Positions 1 through 8,422 of a stretch of 64,000 bases of DNA are shown here, in pieces. The position numbers and the translations under genes were made by a program. Source of the DNA: Mesobacillus boroniphilus (GTDB taxonomy: Bacteria; Bacillota; Bacilli; Bacillales; Cytobacillaceae); NCBI RefSeq assembly GCF_018424685.1, contig NZ_QTKX01000001.1, forward strand, positions 2,046,001-2,110,000, read 5' to 3'. The notes beneath the pieces were generated by a model, which searched no databases, was not told the origin of the DNA, and was given only the letters and a program-made list of their open reading frames with translations. Every line of letters begins with the position of its first letter. Positions within the stretch are counted from its first letter, which is position 1.

Positions 1-434
1 GAAGTGTCACCCTTGATACCAGGTTCTGTTTCTGTTACTTCAAGTTCAACAGTGTTTGGAAGCTCGACACCAAGAGTTTCGTGGCCGAATTGCATGATAT
101 ATACTTCCATGTTTTCCTTAAGGAATTTCAACTCATATTCAATATAAGTGCCTGGTAATTCAATTTGCTCGTAAGACTCATTGTCCATGAATACGTGCTG
201 GTCGCCGCTTGCATATAGGTATTGCATTTTGCGGTTCTCAATCTGTGCTTTCGCTACTTTTTCACCAGCGCGGAAAGTTTTTTCCTGGATTGCGCCTGTA
301 CGAAGGTTGCGAAGCTTTGAACGAACGAAGGCAGCTCCTTTTCCTGGCTTTACGTGTTGGAAATCAAGTACACGCCAAATCCCATTGTCCACTTCGATTG
401 TTAAACCTGTACGGAAATCGTTAACTGAAATCAT
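1..434 (-). CDS. efp: Elongation factor P, C-terminus cut by window edge
   Basis: EF-P binds the ribosome between P and E sites and rescues stalling at polyproline stretches. The N-terminal 144 residues are present. They open with [10 protein letters not shown] and include the KOW-like domain with the PGKGAAFVR loop, whose tip lysine is the site modified in other EF-Ps. The central OB domain follows ([14 protein letters not shown]). The C-terminal OB domain runs off the window. The start ATG at 434 follows an AGGAGG-type site. It lies just downstream of the Xaa-Pro peptidase gene on the same strand, as in other Bacillus. Confidence 0.97.
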   Translation of the reverse strand, partial: MISVNDFRTGLTIEVDNGIWRVLDFQHVKPGKGAAFVRSKLRNLRTGAIQEKTFRAGEKVAKAQIENRKMQYLYASGDQHVFMDNESYEQIELPGTYIEYELKFLKENMEVYIMQFGHETLGVELPNTVELEVTETEPGIKGDT

Positions 435-455
435 TATTTGTCCTCCTAATGTGTC

Positions 456-1517
456 CTATAATATGATGAGTTCCTTTGTAGAATGTGTCAGTGACTCATT
501 ATGGTCTTTTGTAATAACAGTATCGTCCTCTATTCTTACTCCGCCCAGTCCAGCAATGTAGATCCCTGGCTCGACAGTCACAACCATACCAGTTTCAAGG
601 ACGGTATCAGATCTGAATGACAGACCAGGTCCTTCATGTACTTCGAGTCCGATTCCATGGCCTGTAGAATGGCCAAAATACTCTCCGTATCCTTTTTCCG
701 TGATAAAGTTGCGTGTAAGGGCATCAGCTTCTTTGCCTGTCATGCCGGGCTTGATGCCTGCCATTCCTCGAAGCTGGGCTTCAAGTACAATATCATAGAT
801 TTCCTTTAGCTTGTCTGAAGGGCTGCCTACGGCTAATGTACGGGTAATATCAGATACATACCCATTATAATATGCACCATAATCCAGGGTTACAAAGTCC
901 CCTGTTTCAATCACCTTGTCACTTGCTACTCCGTGCGGAAGTGCTGAGCGATAGCCTGATGCTACAATGATATCGAATGAAGAGGATGTTGCTCCCTGTT
1001 TTCTCATGAAGAATTCCAGTTCATTTGATACTTCCAGCTCTGTCCTGCCCGGACGGATAAACTCAAGTATATGTGTAAATGCAGCATCTGCGATGGCTGC
1101 TGCTTCCTTTAATATCTTAATCTCTGAATCAGTCTTAATCAAGCGTAACTTTTCGATTTCGCCTGATACGGGCACTAATTCAGCTTCCACGCCCTTATCG
1201 AATGTTTTATAGGCTGAATATGTAACATGGTTTTCTTCGAAGCCAAGCTTTTTGATTCCCAGGTTTTTGGCTTGAGCTGCTACTTCATCCTGAATCAGTC
1301 CTTTATGCACCACTACCTCATAACCTTCGCATTGTTTAGCAGCCTGCTCAGTATACCTGAAATCCGTGATGAATAATGCTTTTTCTGCACTGATCAGCAC
1401 CATGCCGGCAGAACCAGTGAACCCTGTCATATATCTGCGGTTGTAATCACTTGTGACTAACATTCCATCGATTCCGAGCCTTTGAAAGCTTTCGCGTAAT
1501 TTTTGAATTTTTTCCAT
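456..1517 (-). CDS. yqhT: Xaa-Pro aminopeptidase family metallopeptidase (YqhT)
   Basis: A 353-residue M24 family peptidase that removes N-terminal residues preceding proline, probably cytoplasmic. The N-terminal creatinase-like domain (about 1-125) is followed by the pita-bread catalytic domain. The metal ligands are visible in order: D in LDYGAYYNG, D in SDITRT, H in GHSTGHGIG, E in VEPGIYI, and E in VRIEDDTV. The gene sits between aroQ and efp, the standard Bacillus arrangement and probably one transcription unit with them. Substrate choice among Xaa-Pro peptides cannot be read from sequence. Confidence 0.93.
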   Translation of the reverse strand: MEKIQKLRESFQRLGIDGMLVTSDYNRRYMTGFTGSAGMVLISAEKALFITDFRYTEQAAKQCEGYEVVVHKGLIQDEVAAQAKNLGIKKLGFEENHVTYSAYKTFDKGVEAELVPVSGEIEKLRLIKTDSEIKILKEAAAIADAAFTHILEFIRPGRTELEVSNELEFFMRKQGATSSSFDIIVASGYRSALPHGVASDKVIETGDFVTLDYGAYYNGYVSDITRTLAVGSPSDKLKEIYDIVLEAQLRGMAGIKPGMTGKEADALTRNFITEKGYGEYFGHSTGHGIGLEVHEGPGLSFRSDTVLETGMVVTVEPGIYIAGLGGVRIEDDTVITKDHNESLTHSTKELIIL

Positions 1518-1520
1518 AAC

Positions 1521-1967
1521 CTATTCCTCCCCTTTTGCTTCTCTTTTGAATGCTTCAAGCGCCAATTCATAGCCAAGAAAGCCTAGACCTGCAATCTGCC
1601 CCTTTGATACTGGAGCAATCACCGATTTGTGCCTGAATTCCTCTCTCTGATAAACATTGGAAATATGTACTTCGATAACGGGACAATTAATTCCTGCAAT
1701 CGCATCCCTAATGGCGTAACTATAATGCGTGAAAGCCCCCGGGTTAAAAATAATACCATCTATACCAGTGTCTTCTGCCTCATGGAGTTTGTCAATCAGT
1801 TCTCCTTCATGATTCGATTGGAAGCAAATGACCTCAAACTGGATTTCCGCTCCACGCTGAGCCATCCGTTTTTCCAAATCCTCCAAAGTCCCGTCACCGT
1901 AAATTCCCGGCTCTCTTTTTCCCAAACGGTTCAAGTTTGGGCCATTGAGCAAAAGTATTTTTTTCAT
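1521..1967 (-). CDS. aroQ: Type II 3-dehydroquinate dehydratase
   Basis: Converts 3-dehydroquinate to 3-dehydroshikimate in the shikimate pathway; type II enzymes are small dodecamers. The 148 residues start MKKILLLNGPNLNRLG, with the typical N-terminal loop, then FNPGAFTHYSYAIRDA and EVHISNVYQREEFRH carrying the catalytic Tyr/His/Arg set. I chose the ATG at 1967 rather than an upstream in-frame start at 2006, because a GGGAG site lies just before it and the family begins here. The gene ends 3 bp before yqhT begins. aroK of the same pathway is at 17.2-17.7 kb. Confidence 0.95.
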   Translation of the reverse strand: MKKILLLNGPNLNRLGKREPGIYGDGTLEDLEKRMAQRGAEIQFEVICFQSNHEGELIDKLHEAEDTGIDGIIFNPGAFTHYSYAIRDAIAGINCPVIEVHISNVYQREEFRHKSVIAPVSKGQIAGLGFLGYELALEAFKREAKGEE

Positions 1968-1977
1968 AATAGGCTCC

Positions 1978-2010
1978 CGTAAAAAAAGAATGTTCAATAA
2001 GAACATTCTA
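1978..2010 (-). terminator. Intrinsic terminator after yqhR
   Basis: A perfect 9-bp stem (1987-1995 with 2001-2009, loop AATAA) is followed on the minus strand by a T run (A at 1981-1986). It lies between yqhR and aroQ, so aroQ-yqhT-efp probably have their own promoter or are read through it. Confidence 0.7.
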
Positions 2011-2045
2011 TCATAATTGATTTCGTTATAACTACCGCGAGACGC

Positions 2046-2561
2046 TCAGGAGGTAATTTCCTGCTGATTTTTCTCCGTGTTGCGATTTTCATTTTCCTCA
2101 TATGATATTGAATAGCCAACAAAAACACCATAAAGGATATAAAAGCAAATCGATGTGATCAACGTATTCCTTGACAGGTCCCAAAATGGTTTAATGCCCG
2201 GAAACAGCGGATTGAGCACATAGAAAACAAGGAAAAACAGCACTAACCCAAATGCAGCGCCAGCCCATATGGACTTAAGCTTTCTCATTAATGCATAATA
2301 CACAAGAGCTGCTCCTGTTGAAAAAAGGCCAATCACTATAATGGATATGACTGTACCAAGCCATTGCTCCTTCCAGCCTCCTAGTGCCCATGGCTCAAGA
2401 ATGACATTTGGACGGATTTCTGTAAAGTTGAAGATATAGGCTAAATAAGCAAGCGAACTCCAAAAAATCCCTCCAAATAACCCGGTGATGATGGTCATCG
2501 CGATGAAAGACATTGGTTCTTCCCTTTGATTCTGTTCAAGGTTTTCATGATTTTCTGCCAT
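2046..2561 (-). CDS. yqhR: Membrane protein YqhR
   Basis: A 171-residue integral membrane protein of unknown function, matching the Bacillus YqhR family by position and layout. A short acidic N-terminus leads into about four hydrophobic segments (FIAMTIITGLFGGIFW; WLGTVISIIVIGLFSTGA; IWAGAAFGLVLFFLVF; NTLITSICFYILYGVFVG). The tail is charged. The ATG at 2561 has GGAGGTG 7 nt upstream. A longer reading from the GTG at 2576 would start inside that ribosome binding site. No enzymatic motif is visible. Confidence 0.8.
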   Translation of the reverse strand: MAENHENLEQNQREEPMSFIAMTIITGLFGGIFWSSLAYLAYIFNFTEIRPNVILEPWALGGWKEQWLGTVISIIVIGLFSTGAALVYYALMRKLKSIWAGAAFGLVLFFLVFYVLNPLFPGIKPFWDLSRNTLITSICFYILYGVFVGYSISYEENENRNTEKNQQEITS

Positions 2562-2857
2562 TAATTGCACCTCCACCCTTAGTATGTCCCGGACAGACCA
2601 ATCAATTGCACATCTGGAAAATTTGTTGAAGAGGCTGTCCTCTATATAGAGGTTTGTGCTAATTTTTAGTAAAATAAAATTAACAGAACAAGAGTGTTCA
2701 ATAATAATGAAAATGTAATTCTGTCGTTTAAAGCACTTTTAAAAAGGAAAAAGTAGCAGGAGAAGAGTATAAAATCGGAGAATTTGTATAAAGTAATCGT
2801 TGGCTAGTTTAAAAGCTGGAAAAATTGCTCATGATACTAGTAGGGAGGTGGCTTTCA

Positions 2858-3232
2858 TTGAAGAATCGAACTTCTAAGTATATTGTTTCAGGACTGATTG
2901 TCCTTGCTATCTTTGGTTTTGCCTTTAAGTTATTTACCGATCCTTTAAGTATCATTACAATGTTTGCAACAATCGCCTTGGTTGGTGCGTTAATTTATTT
3001 TCTCGTCACCCGGCTGACCAGTTCAGGTTCGGGACGGCAGCAACAGCGTGCATTTCAAAAAGCAGCAAAGCGTTCGAAGAAGCGGTTCCAAACAAAAGAC
3101 GCGAATGCTTCCTCTAAACGTTCAAAGATAAGGTCGCTCGCATCCGCGCGCAACAGCAAAAAGAAGGATGCGTCACATTTAACGGTCATAGACGGTAAAA
3201 AGGGCAGGAAAAAAAATCGGGCTTCATTCTGA
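2858..3232 (+). CDS. yqhP: YqhP / SA1362-family small membrane protein
   Basis: 124 residues with two N-terminal transmembrane segments (about residues 5-23 and 28-50) and a strongly basic, Lys/Arg/Ser-rich cytoplasmic tail that ends in a lysine cluster. The start is the TTG at 2858 with AGGGAGGTG 7 nt upstream; an ATG 33 bp earlier lacks a ribosome binding site. The gene is transcribed away from yqhR and towards yqhO, as in B. subtilis. Function unknown. Its last codons overlap a terminator. Confidence 0.75.
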   Translation: MKNRTSKYIVSGLIVLAIFGFAFKLFTDPLSIITMFATIALVGALIYFLVTRLTSSGSGRQQQRAFQKAAKRSKKRFQTKDANASSKRSKIRSLASARNSKKKDASHLTVIDGKKGRKKNRASF

Positions 3233-3245
3233 GCTCGATTTTTTG
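3215..3245 (+). terminator. Terminator overlapping the yqhP stop codon
   Basis: A 9-bp stem with one G-T wobble (3215-3223 with 3232-3240) runs into a T run. The stop codon of yqhP lies between the arms. Confidence 0.6.
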
Positions 3246-3248
3246 TGT

Positions 3249-3405
3249 TATATTAAGGCTCTTTTTGTAAACTCTGTGGATTTCACGATTATCAATTTAT
3301 TCCCTGTTAGAACATCGCCTTGAAAATAGCCCCTCGCCCTAGAAAAACGCGTAGATTATAATGTCTTAGGAAGACAACAATCATTTCGAAAACAGCCTTT
3401 ATTGT
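3249..3405. repeat. Diverged MITE of the GGCT family
   Basis: The element core is 3257-3397. Its left end GGCTCTTTTTGTAAAC and the reverse complement of its right end, GGCTGTTTTCGAAATGATTG, match the ends of the two 184-bp copies near 53 and 54.4 kb. The interior is different and the flanking 8-mers (TATATTAA and TTTATTGT) agree at only five positions, so this is an older copy. It fills the gap between the convergent genes yqhP and yqhO. Confidence 0.6.
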
Positions 3406-3406
3406 G

Positions 3407-4291
3407 CTAATAACACCATGATTTAAAAAACTTCTCTGCATTCTTTTTGCCCAGATCAATCAATTCCTGTTTCTTTTCATCTGAAAGCTGAAATTCTGTA
3501 GTCAAGTTGCCCTCTGTCGGAATGAAAATGATATTCTTTTCATGCTTTCTGGAAATATAGCGGGAGTCATGTGCATCCTTCATTGTCTCAAACAAAGCTT
3601 CAAACATTTGCAGTGCGTTCTTAATTTTGTGAGTGGGCTGCTGGATCAGATTTTGGCTGAGCTTGACTCCAAGTACGGGACGGACTTTTTTTACATTTTC
3701 CTTATCAAATAACCACATTGGAAAATTACTTAACACTCCACCATCAACAACGATATTCATGCCAACCCGGTCTCTCAGCTTTACCGGCTCGAAGAAGAAT
3801 GGAAGACTGCAGCTCATCCTGATTGCCCTTGCTACAGGAAAGGTTCTCGGATCGATACCGTATTTTGGTAAATCATCAGGGAGGATTAGCAACCGGCCAT
3901 TAGTAAGATCAGATGCAATAATCCTCAAAGCATCCGGAGCAAGGTCACCAAAAGTGCGCAGCCCTCTCGCAGCCAATACATCCGCTATCCAACACTCCAA
4001 TTCGTCACCTTTATAAAGCCCCAGTCGCCAATATACAAATAGCCATTTGGTCAACGCTGATGGGAAGACCGTTTTTCTCGAGTCGAGAAATTTCTTAAGG
4101 TCGAGTTCATCCAAAAGGCTGGCCATCTCAGTGCTTGAATAGCCAGCGGCAATCAAGCCCGCTATCAATGAACCCGCACTCGTCCCGGCAACCCTTTTAA
4201 AATGGAATCCCCGTTCCTCAATTGCGGCACAGGCACCAACCAAAGCTAATCCTTTAATTCCTCCACCGGAAAAAACGCCGTCAATATACAT
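3407..4291 (-). CDS. yqhO: Patatin-like phospholipase YqhO
   Basis: A 294-residue patatin-family serine acyl hydrolase. It shows the oxyanion-hole glycine motif FSGGGIKGLAL near the N-terminus, the nucleophile elbow GTSAGS (about residues 38-43) and the dyad aspartate in VVDGGVLSNFP. There is no signal peptide, so it should be cytoplasmic. The natural lipid substrate is unknown. The ATG at 4291 has GGGAGTG 6 nt upstream; the GTG at 4300 lies within that spacing. In B. subtilis mntR precedes this gene; here splB does. Confidence 0.9.
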   Translation of the reverse strand: MYIDGVFSGGGIKGLALVGACAAIEERGFHFKRVAGTSAGSLIAGLIAAGYSSTEMASLLDELDLKKFLDSRKTVFPSALTKWLFVYWRLGLYKGDELECWIADVLAARGLRTFGDLAPDALRIIASDLTNGRLLILPDDLPKYGIDPRTFPVARAIRMSCSLPFFFEPVKLRDRVGMNIVVDGGVLSNFPMWLFDKENVKKVRPVLGVKLSQNLIQQPTHKIKNALQMFEALFETMKDAHDSRYISRKHEKNIIFIPTEGNLTTEFQLSDEKKQELIDLGKKNAEKFFKSWCY

Positions 4292-4382
4292 ATGAGCCAC
4301 TCCCGTCGATGTAATCCCATCTTTACATCTTTAAGCGCTCAATTTGTAAAATAGTACGGCGTACAAGTTGAAAATTTCAGAT

Positions 4383-5408
4383 TTATGTGAAATATTGAAT
4401 CTCCGCTTCAGGAAAGAAAGAATGGATGTAGCCCCGGATTGTTCCCTCTAGATCCTTTGCTTCATCTGTCTGGTATACGTACTTACCAATTCCGTAACGC
4501 CCCCATTTGTATTTGCGTTTCTCTTCATCCATTTCTAGCTTGGATTTAGGATATCGTTTTTGAATCACATTTTTAGCCGGCTTAGTGAAACGATGCTGAA
4601 TGAGTTCGAAGCTTAAGCCTGTCAAGTCAATGCCTTCAAGTGAATGGCTCAGTCTCTCAAATAATTCATGATAGCCCTCCCTCCAACCTTCATGGATATA
4701 AATTGGCGCAACAATGAAGCCAAGCGGGTAACCTGATTGTGCCACCTTTCTTGCTGCCTCTAGCCTTTCATCAAACGATGAAGTTCCTGGTTCAAAGTTT
4801 TTTATCACATAACGTGCATTGACGCTGAAACGAAATCTTGTTTTGCCATTATGCTTTGCGTCAAGCAGGTGATCAACATGGTGGTATTTCGTGACAAACC
4901 GGAGCTGTCCATACTCTGACTGACCAAAAAATTCAATTGTTTTCTTCAAAGCGTGGGTTAAATGGTCAATCCCGACGATATCCGATGTACATGCCGCTTC
5001 AAATCTTGTGATTTCCGGCTTTCTTTCGTCCATGTATTTTTGTGCCTGCTCGAAAATTTCATCAAGGTTCACGTAGGTCCGGATATACGGTTTGCTTCCA
5101 AGCGTCGTCTGTAAATAACAGTAATGGCAATGGCCCATGCAACCAGTAGCAAGCGGGATGGCATACTCGGCTGACGGCTTGGAGGTATCGAATTTCAATG
5201 TCTTCCTGACTCCGACAACAAGAGTCGATTTCGCATTCCGGTATTGCTGCAACTCATTATCCCCCGGGATGCCTCGAACCTGGTTATGTGAAGTAGTCTC
5301 CCTGATTTCCAGACCCATCTTCTCGAACTTTTCCTTTAGCTCCCGCCCAAGCGGGTAATCCAAAGCCCTTGGCTCAATGTATACAAGCTGTGGTACAAAA
5401 GCTTTCAT
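4383..5408 (-). CDS. splB: Spore photoproduct lyase
   Basis: A radical SAM enzyme that reverses the spore photoproduct (5-thyminyl-5,6-dihydrothymine) during germination, giving spore UV resistance. The 341 residues match the family length. The [4Fe-4S] motif CMGHCHYC (CxxxCxxC) sits near residue 90. The H-atom-transfer cysteine lies in FEAACTSDIVG near residue 140. The C-terminus ends in the family-typical region after KYKWGRYGIGKYVY. In B. subtilis, as I recall, spl genes are elsewhere (near ptsI) with a partner splA; no splA is seen here. Confidence 0.96.
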   Translation of the reverse strand: MKAFVPQLVYIEPRALDYPLGRELKEKFEKMGLEIRETTSHNQVRGIPGDNELQQYRNAKSTLVVGVRKTLKFDTSKPSAEYAIPLATGCMGHCHYCYLQTTLGSKPYIRTYVNLDEIFEQAQKYMDERKPEITRFEAACTSDIVGIDHLTHALKKTIEFFGQSEYGQLRFVTKYHHVDHLLDAKHNGKTRFRFSVNARYVIKNFEPGTSSFDERLEAARKVAQSGYPLGFIVAPIYIHEGWREGYHELFERLSHSLEGIDLTGLSFELIQHRFTKPAKNVIQKRYPKSKLEMDEEKRKYKWGRYGIGKYVYQTDEAKDLEGTIRGYIHSFFPEAEIQYFT

Positions 5409-5463
5409 TTCAATGTCCTCATTTCATTCCATTTTGTCTTAACTGTTATTATGGACAGAAACG

Positions 5464-5499
5464 AAAAAAGAGGATGGAAAAAATTTTTCCATCCTCTTT
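5464..5499 (-). terminator. Terminator after nrdJ
   Basis: A long perfect inverted repeat (arms about 16 bp, 5467-5499) ends in a T run on the minus strand, 9 bp after the nrdJ stop codon. Confidence 0.8.
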
Positions 5500-5507
5500 G
5501 GGTCATA

Positions 5508-8066
5508 TTATAAACCACATTTTAACTGTGCGTTACAGTTCGTACATGTATTGCAGCCGCCGATTTCTTTAACCTCGCCTTTGCGGCAGACCGGGCATGT
5601 GTTGCCGACTTCAGATCCAATAGTTACGTTTGTTGAGCGCAATTCATTGATCGTGTCGACTAGGACAACATGCTGCTTTTGTTTTTCTTTTTTACCAACT
5701 TCTTCTTCCATCGTGTTCTCTTCTGCTTTAAGCGTCAATACTTGTGAATCGCGGGAGCCGTCAACATAAACTGTTCCACCCTTTGCTCCACCCTTATACA
5801 GGCGCTCATATACCTTTTCAACCTGCTCAACGCTGTAGCCTTTCGGCGCGTTGACCGTCTTGCTGATTGAGCTGTCGATCCAGCGCTGGATGACACACTG
5901 CACATCAGCATGGGCTTCAGGCGCCAATTCCATCGCTGAAACAAACCAGTTCGGAAGGTTCTCAGGATCAACATCCGGATTTCTGTCCAGGTATTCTTGC
6001 ACGATATCAGCCTTCACTTCGATGAATTTGCCAAGACGGCCGCTTCGGAAGTAGGAGAAGCTGAAGTAAGGCTCTAGGCCAGTACTGACCCCGACCATTG
6101 TCCCAGTTGATCCCGTGGGAGCAACAGTTAGTAAGTGCGAGTTTCGAATTCCATTCTCAAGGATCGACTCACGGATGTCTTCCGGCATTTTCTTCATGAA
6201 TCCAGTGTTTGTGAACGCCTGGCGAAGTCTGTTTGTTTCTTCTTCTGTACTGCCTTGAAGGAATGGGAAGCTTCCTTTTTCCTTTCCGAGTTCAACAGAT
6301 GCACGGTAAGCTGACGTCGCGATTGTTTCAAACACTTTATCGACAAGCTGGTTTCCTTCTTCGGAACCGTACTCTGTTTCACAGTAGATTAGGAGGTCGT
6401 GAAGTCCCATCACTCCTAGACCAACACGGCGCTCGCCAAGTGCTTGTCTTTTATTATCTTCAAGGAAGTAGGGAGTCGCATCGATGACATTGTCCTGCAT
6501 ACGCACACCGACTTCCACAGTACGCTTCAATTTTTCAAAGTTCACTGTCTTTGTTTCCTTGTCCGCCATTTCTGCAAGGTTCACGGCAGCGAGGTTGCAG
6601 ACAGAGTTTGGTGCGAGAGGCTGTTCCCCACATGGGTTTGTAGCTACAACCTTCTGTCCATATGCCTGTGCGTTCGTCATGTCGTTGGCATTGTCGATGA
6701 AGAAAATGCCAGGCTCTGCTGAGTAAGTCGCACAGATGTTGATCAGGTTCCATAGTTCTTTGGCTTTGATTTTTCTATAGGTACGGACTTTATAACCAAG
6801 CTTTTCCCACTCGCGAACGTCACCGATCTTATGCCACTCTTCGTTATAAACCTTCATTGTCTCTGAGTCGTAGCTCTCTACATCAGGGAAGCGAAGTTCA
6901 TAATCTGCATCGGCATCGACTGCGTCCATGAAATCCTTTGTTAGAGTTACTGAGATATTTGCACCTGTTAGGAATTCTGAGTTATGGACTGTATACGTTC
7001 CACCCGTCGCAAGCTTTTCTTCAGCCGCTTTGATAATATCAGCACTGAATCCTCCGTATCCAGGAATGCTCTTATAGTTCACGATCCCCTGATACATTGC
7101 TTCTTCTTGTAAAGTCAGCGGTGTAAATTTTAATTTTTCCTTCGCCATTTTCTTGATTGATTCATCGTTAGTGTTTTCAATCAGGAATCGAAGGATCCTT
7201 GGATTTTGCATTTTTGAAATGATGAATTCTACAATGTCAGGATGCCAGTCACTAAGCATGATCATCTGCGCGCCCCTTCTGGACCCGCCCTGCTCAACTA
7301 AATGCGTTAGCTTGGCAATATCATCGAGCCAAGAGACCGATCCGGATGATTTTCCGTTTACGCCTTTGGCGAGTGTGTTGCGCGGTCTTAATGTTGAACC
7401 GTTCGTTCCGACTCCGCCGCCCCGGCTCATGATTTCCATGACCTGCTTGCGGTGCTCGGAAATGCCTTCTCGTGAATCTTTTACAAACGGCATTACATAA
7501 CAGTTGAAGTAGGTAACGTCTGTTTCTGCCCCTGCTCCGTAGAGAACGCGGCCAGCCGGGATGAAGTTCATTGAAACAAGCTCTTGATAGAACTTCTCGA
7601 ACCATTCCTGGCGCTTTTCCTCTGTCTTTTCCACAGCTGCCAGCCCTGTTGCATTGCGTTTTGCAATTTGTTCGTAGAATACTTCAAGCGGCTTTTCAAT
7701 AACGTCCAGTGAACGTTTGATCACACCGGTTGATGATTCTTCCGGGTCATCAAGTACACCGCGGAATTCTTCGTCCACAAGCACTTTAGCTGTTTTATTC
7801 TCCCAATCAATATCTAGTATGAACCCAAGTCCGCGTGCAGGAAACTTTGGATCCTCTTTGATGGTGAGAACGACGAAATCCCCATTTGATAGAGTAATTT
7901 TTTCAGTGTCTTTAAAAGTATAGCGGTCCAGCATGACTAGTCTGGAGACGCCTTTGTGGGTAAGTTTCATATCAGGTGTGATGGGGTGAACCTGTGGGAA
8001 CAACTTAATATCCTTGTTCAGGCTTTCAACATTCAGGCTCATTTTTTGTCCAAAAGTAACAGACAT
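5508..8066 (-). CDS. nrdJ: Adenosylcobalamin-dependent (class II) ribonucleotide reductase
   Basis: Reduces ribonucleotides to deoxyribonucleotides using a cobalamin-derived thiyl radical, independent of oxygen. The 852-residue protein carries the active-site region NPCGEQPLAPNSVCNLAA (Cys-Glu and downstream Cys), the substrate loop SRGGGVGTNGSTLRP, and the phosphate-binding APTGSTGTMVGVS. A C-terminal Cys-rich zinc tail has CPVCRKGE and CNTCTNCNAQ. I see no N-terminal ATP cone. The ATG at 8066 has AAGGAG upstream; a reading from 8138 would start before the ribosome binding site. Control is by two NrdR boxes. It is an insertion relative to the B. subtilis order. Confidence 0.94.
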   Translation of the reverse strand: MSVTFGQKMSLNVESLNKDIKLFPQVHPITPDMKLTHKGVSRLVMLDRYTFKDTEKITLSNGDFVVLTIKEDPKFPARGLGFILDIDWENKTAKVLVDEEFRGVLDDPEESSTGVIKRSLDVIEKPLEVFYEQIAKRNATGLAAVEKTEEKRQEWFEKFYQELVSMNFIPAGRVLYGAGAETDVTYFNCYVMPFVKDSREGISEHRKQVMEIMSRGGGVGTNGSTLRPRNTLAKGVNGKSSGSVSWLDDIAKLTHLVEQGGSRRGAQMIMLSDWHPDIVEFIISKMQNPRILRFLIENTNDESIKKMAKEKLKFTPLTLQEEAMYQGIVNYKSIPGYGGFSADIIKAAEEKLATGGTYTVHNSEFLTGANISVTLTKDFMDAVDADADYELRFPDVESYDSETMKVYNEEWHKIGDVREWEKLGYKVRTYRKIKAKELWNLINICATYSAEPGIFFIDNANDMTNAQAYGQKVVATNPCGEQPLAPNSVCNLAAVNLAEMADKETKTVNFEKLKRTVEVGVRMQDNVIDATPYFLEDNKRQALGERRVGLGVMGLHDLLIYCETEYGSEEGNQLVDKVFETIATSAYRASVELGKEKGSFPFLQGSTEEETNRLRQAFTNTGFMKKMPEDIRESILENGIRNSHLLTVAPTGSTGTMVGVSTGLEPYFSFSYFRSGRLGKFIEVKADIVQEYLDRNPDVDPENLPNWFVSAMELAPEAHADVQCVIQRWIDSSISKTVNAPKGYSVEQVEKVYERLYKGGAKGGTVYVDGSRDSQVLTLKAEENTMEEEVGKKEKQKQHVVLVDTINELRSTNVTIGSEVGNTCPVCRKGEVKEIGGCNTCTNCNAQLKCGL

Positions 8067-8178
8067 TTCTACAACTCCTTCAAAGGTTTTAAATCTTTTC
8101 TCTAATGTGTTACTAGAAGTATGTAATTCTAGCTGCATTTTTGAATTACCCTTACGTTATCATATCGAAACACCAAAA

Positions 8179-8226
8179 ATCAATATATAGTGTATTTTTT
8201 ATTTTCGACAACACTATATATGGTGT
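8179..8226 (-). promoter_or_regulatory. Tandem NrdR boxes over the nrdJ promoter
   Basis: Two 16-bp palindromic boxes resemble the NrdR consensus acaCwATATwGtgt: 8211-8226 (ACACTATATATGGTGT) and 8179-8194 (ATCAATATATAGTGTA). Their centres are 32 bp apart, three helical turns, as expected for cooperative NrdR binding. On the minus strand a -35-like TTGTCG (8206-8211) lies between the boxes, and the AT-rich -10 (TATATT, 8182-8187) is inside the proximal box at 18 bp spacing. Binding would block RNA polymerase. Confidence 0.8.
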
Positions 8227-8387
8227 TTAGGTCAAAGAAACGTAATTTTGTCAAACACGAAAACTACTAAAAAAGAGAGAGAGAAAGAGAGAATGATAGA
8301 ATCTTCCACCTAAATGACAGAAATCAACAAATTTCGAAGGTTGCACTTTTTTGAATTCCTCAGACCCCTAGAAAATACTGGATAAAA
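8227..8387. other. Intergenic region upstream of nrdJ
   Basis: No gene seen between the NrdR boxes and the lipM terminator. It holds a purine-only GA-rich run around 8270-8292. I see no second promoter that I can defend. Confidence 0.5.
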
Positions 8388-8390
8388 ACA

Positions 8391-8416
8391 AAAAAAGCGG
8401 AAAATCCGCTTTTTTA
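8391..8416 (-). terminator. Terminator after lipM
   Basis: Stem AAAAAGCGGA / TCCGCTTTTT with a 3-nt loop, directly after the lipM stop codon. Confidence 0.8.
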
Positions 8417-8422
8417 TATTTC

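Noticed and set aside
8270..8295. GA-rich purine run upstream of nrdJ
   Set aside because: Simple low-complexity sequence with no pairing partner or repeat relation found.
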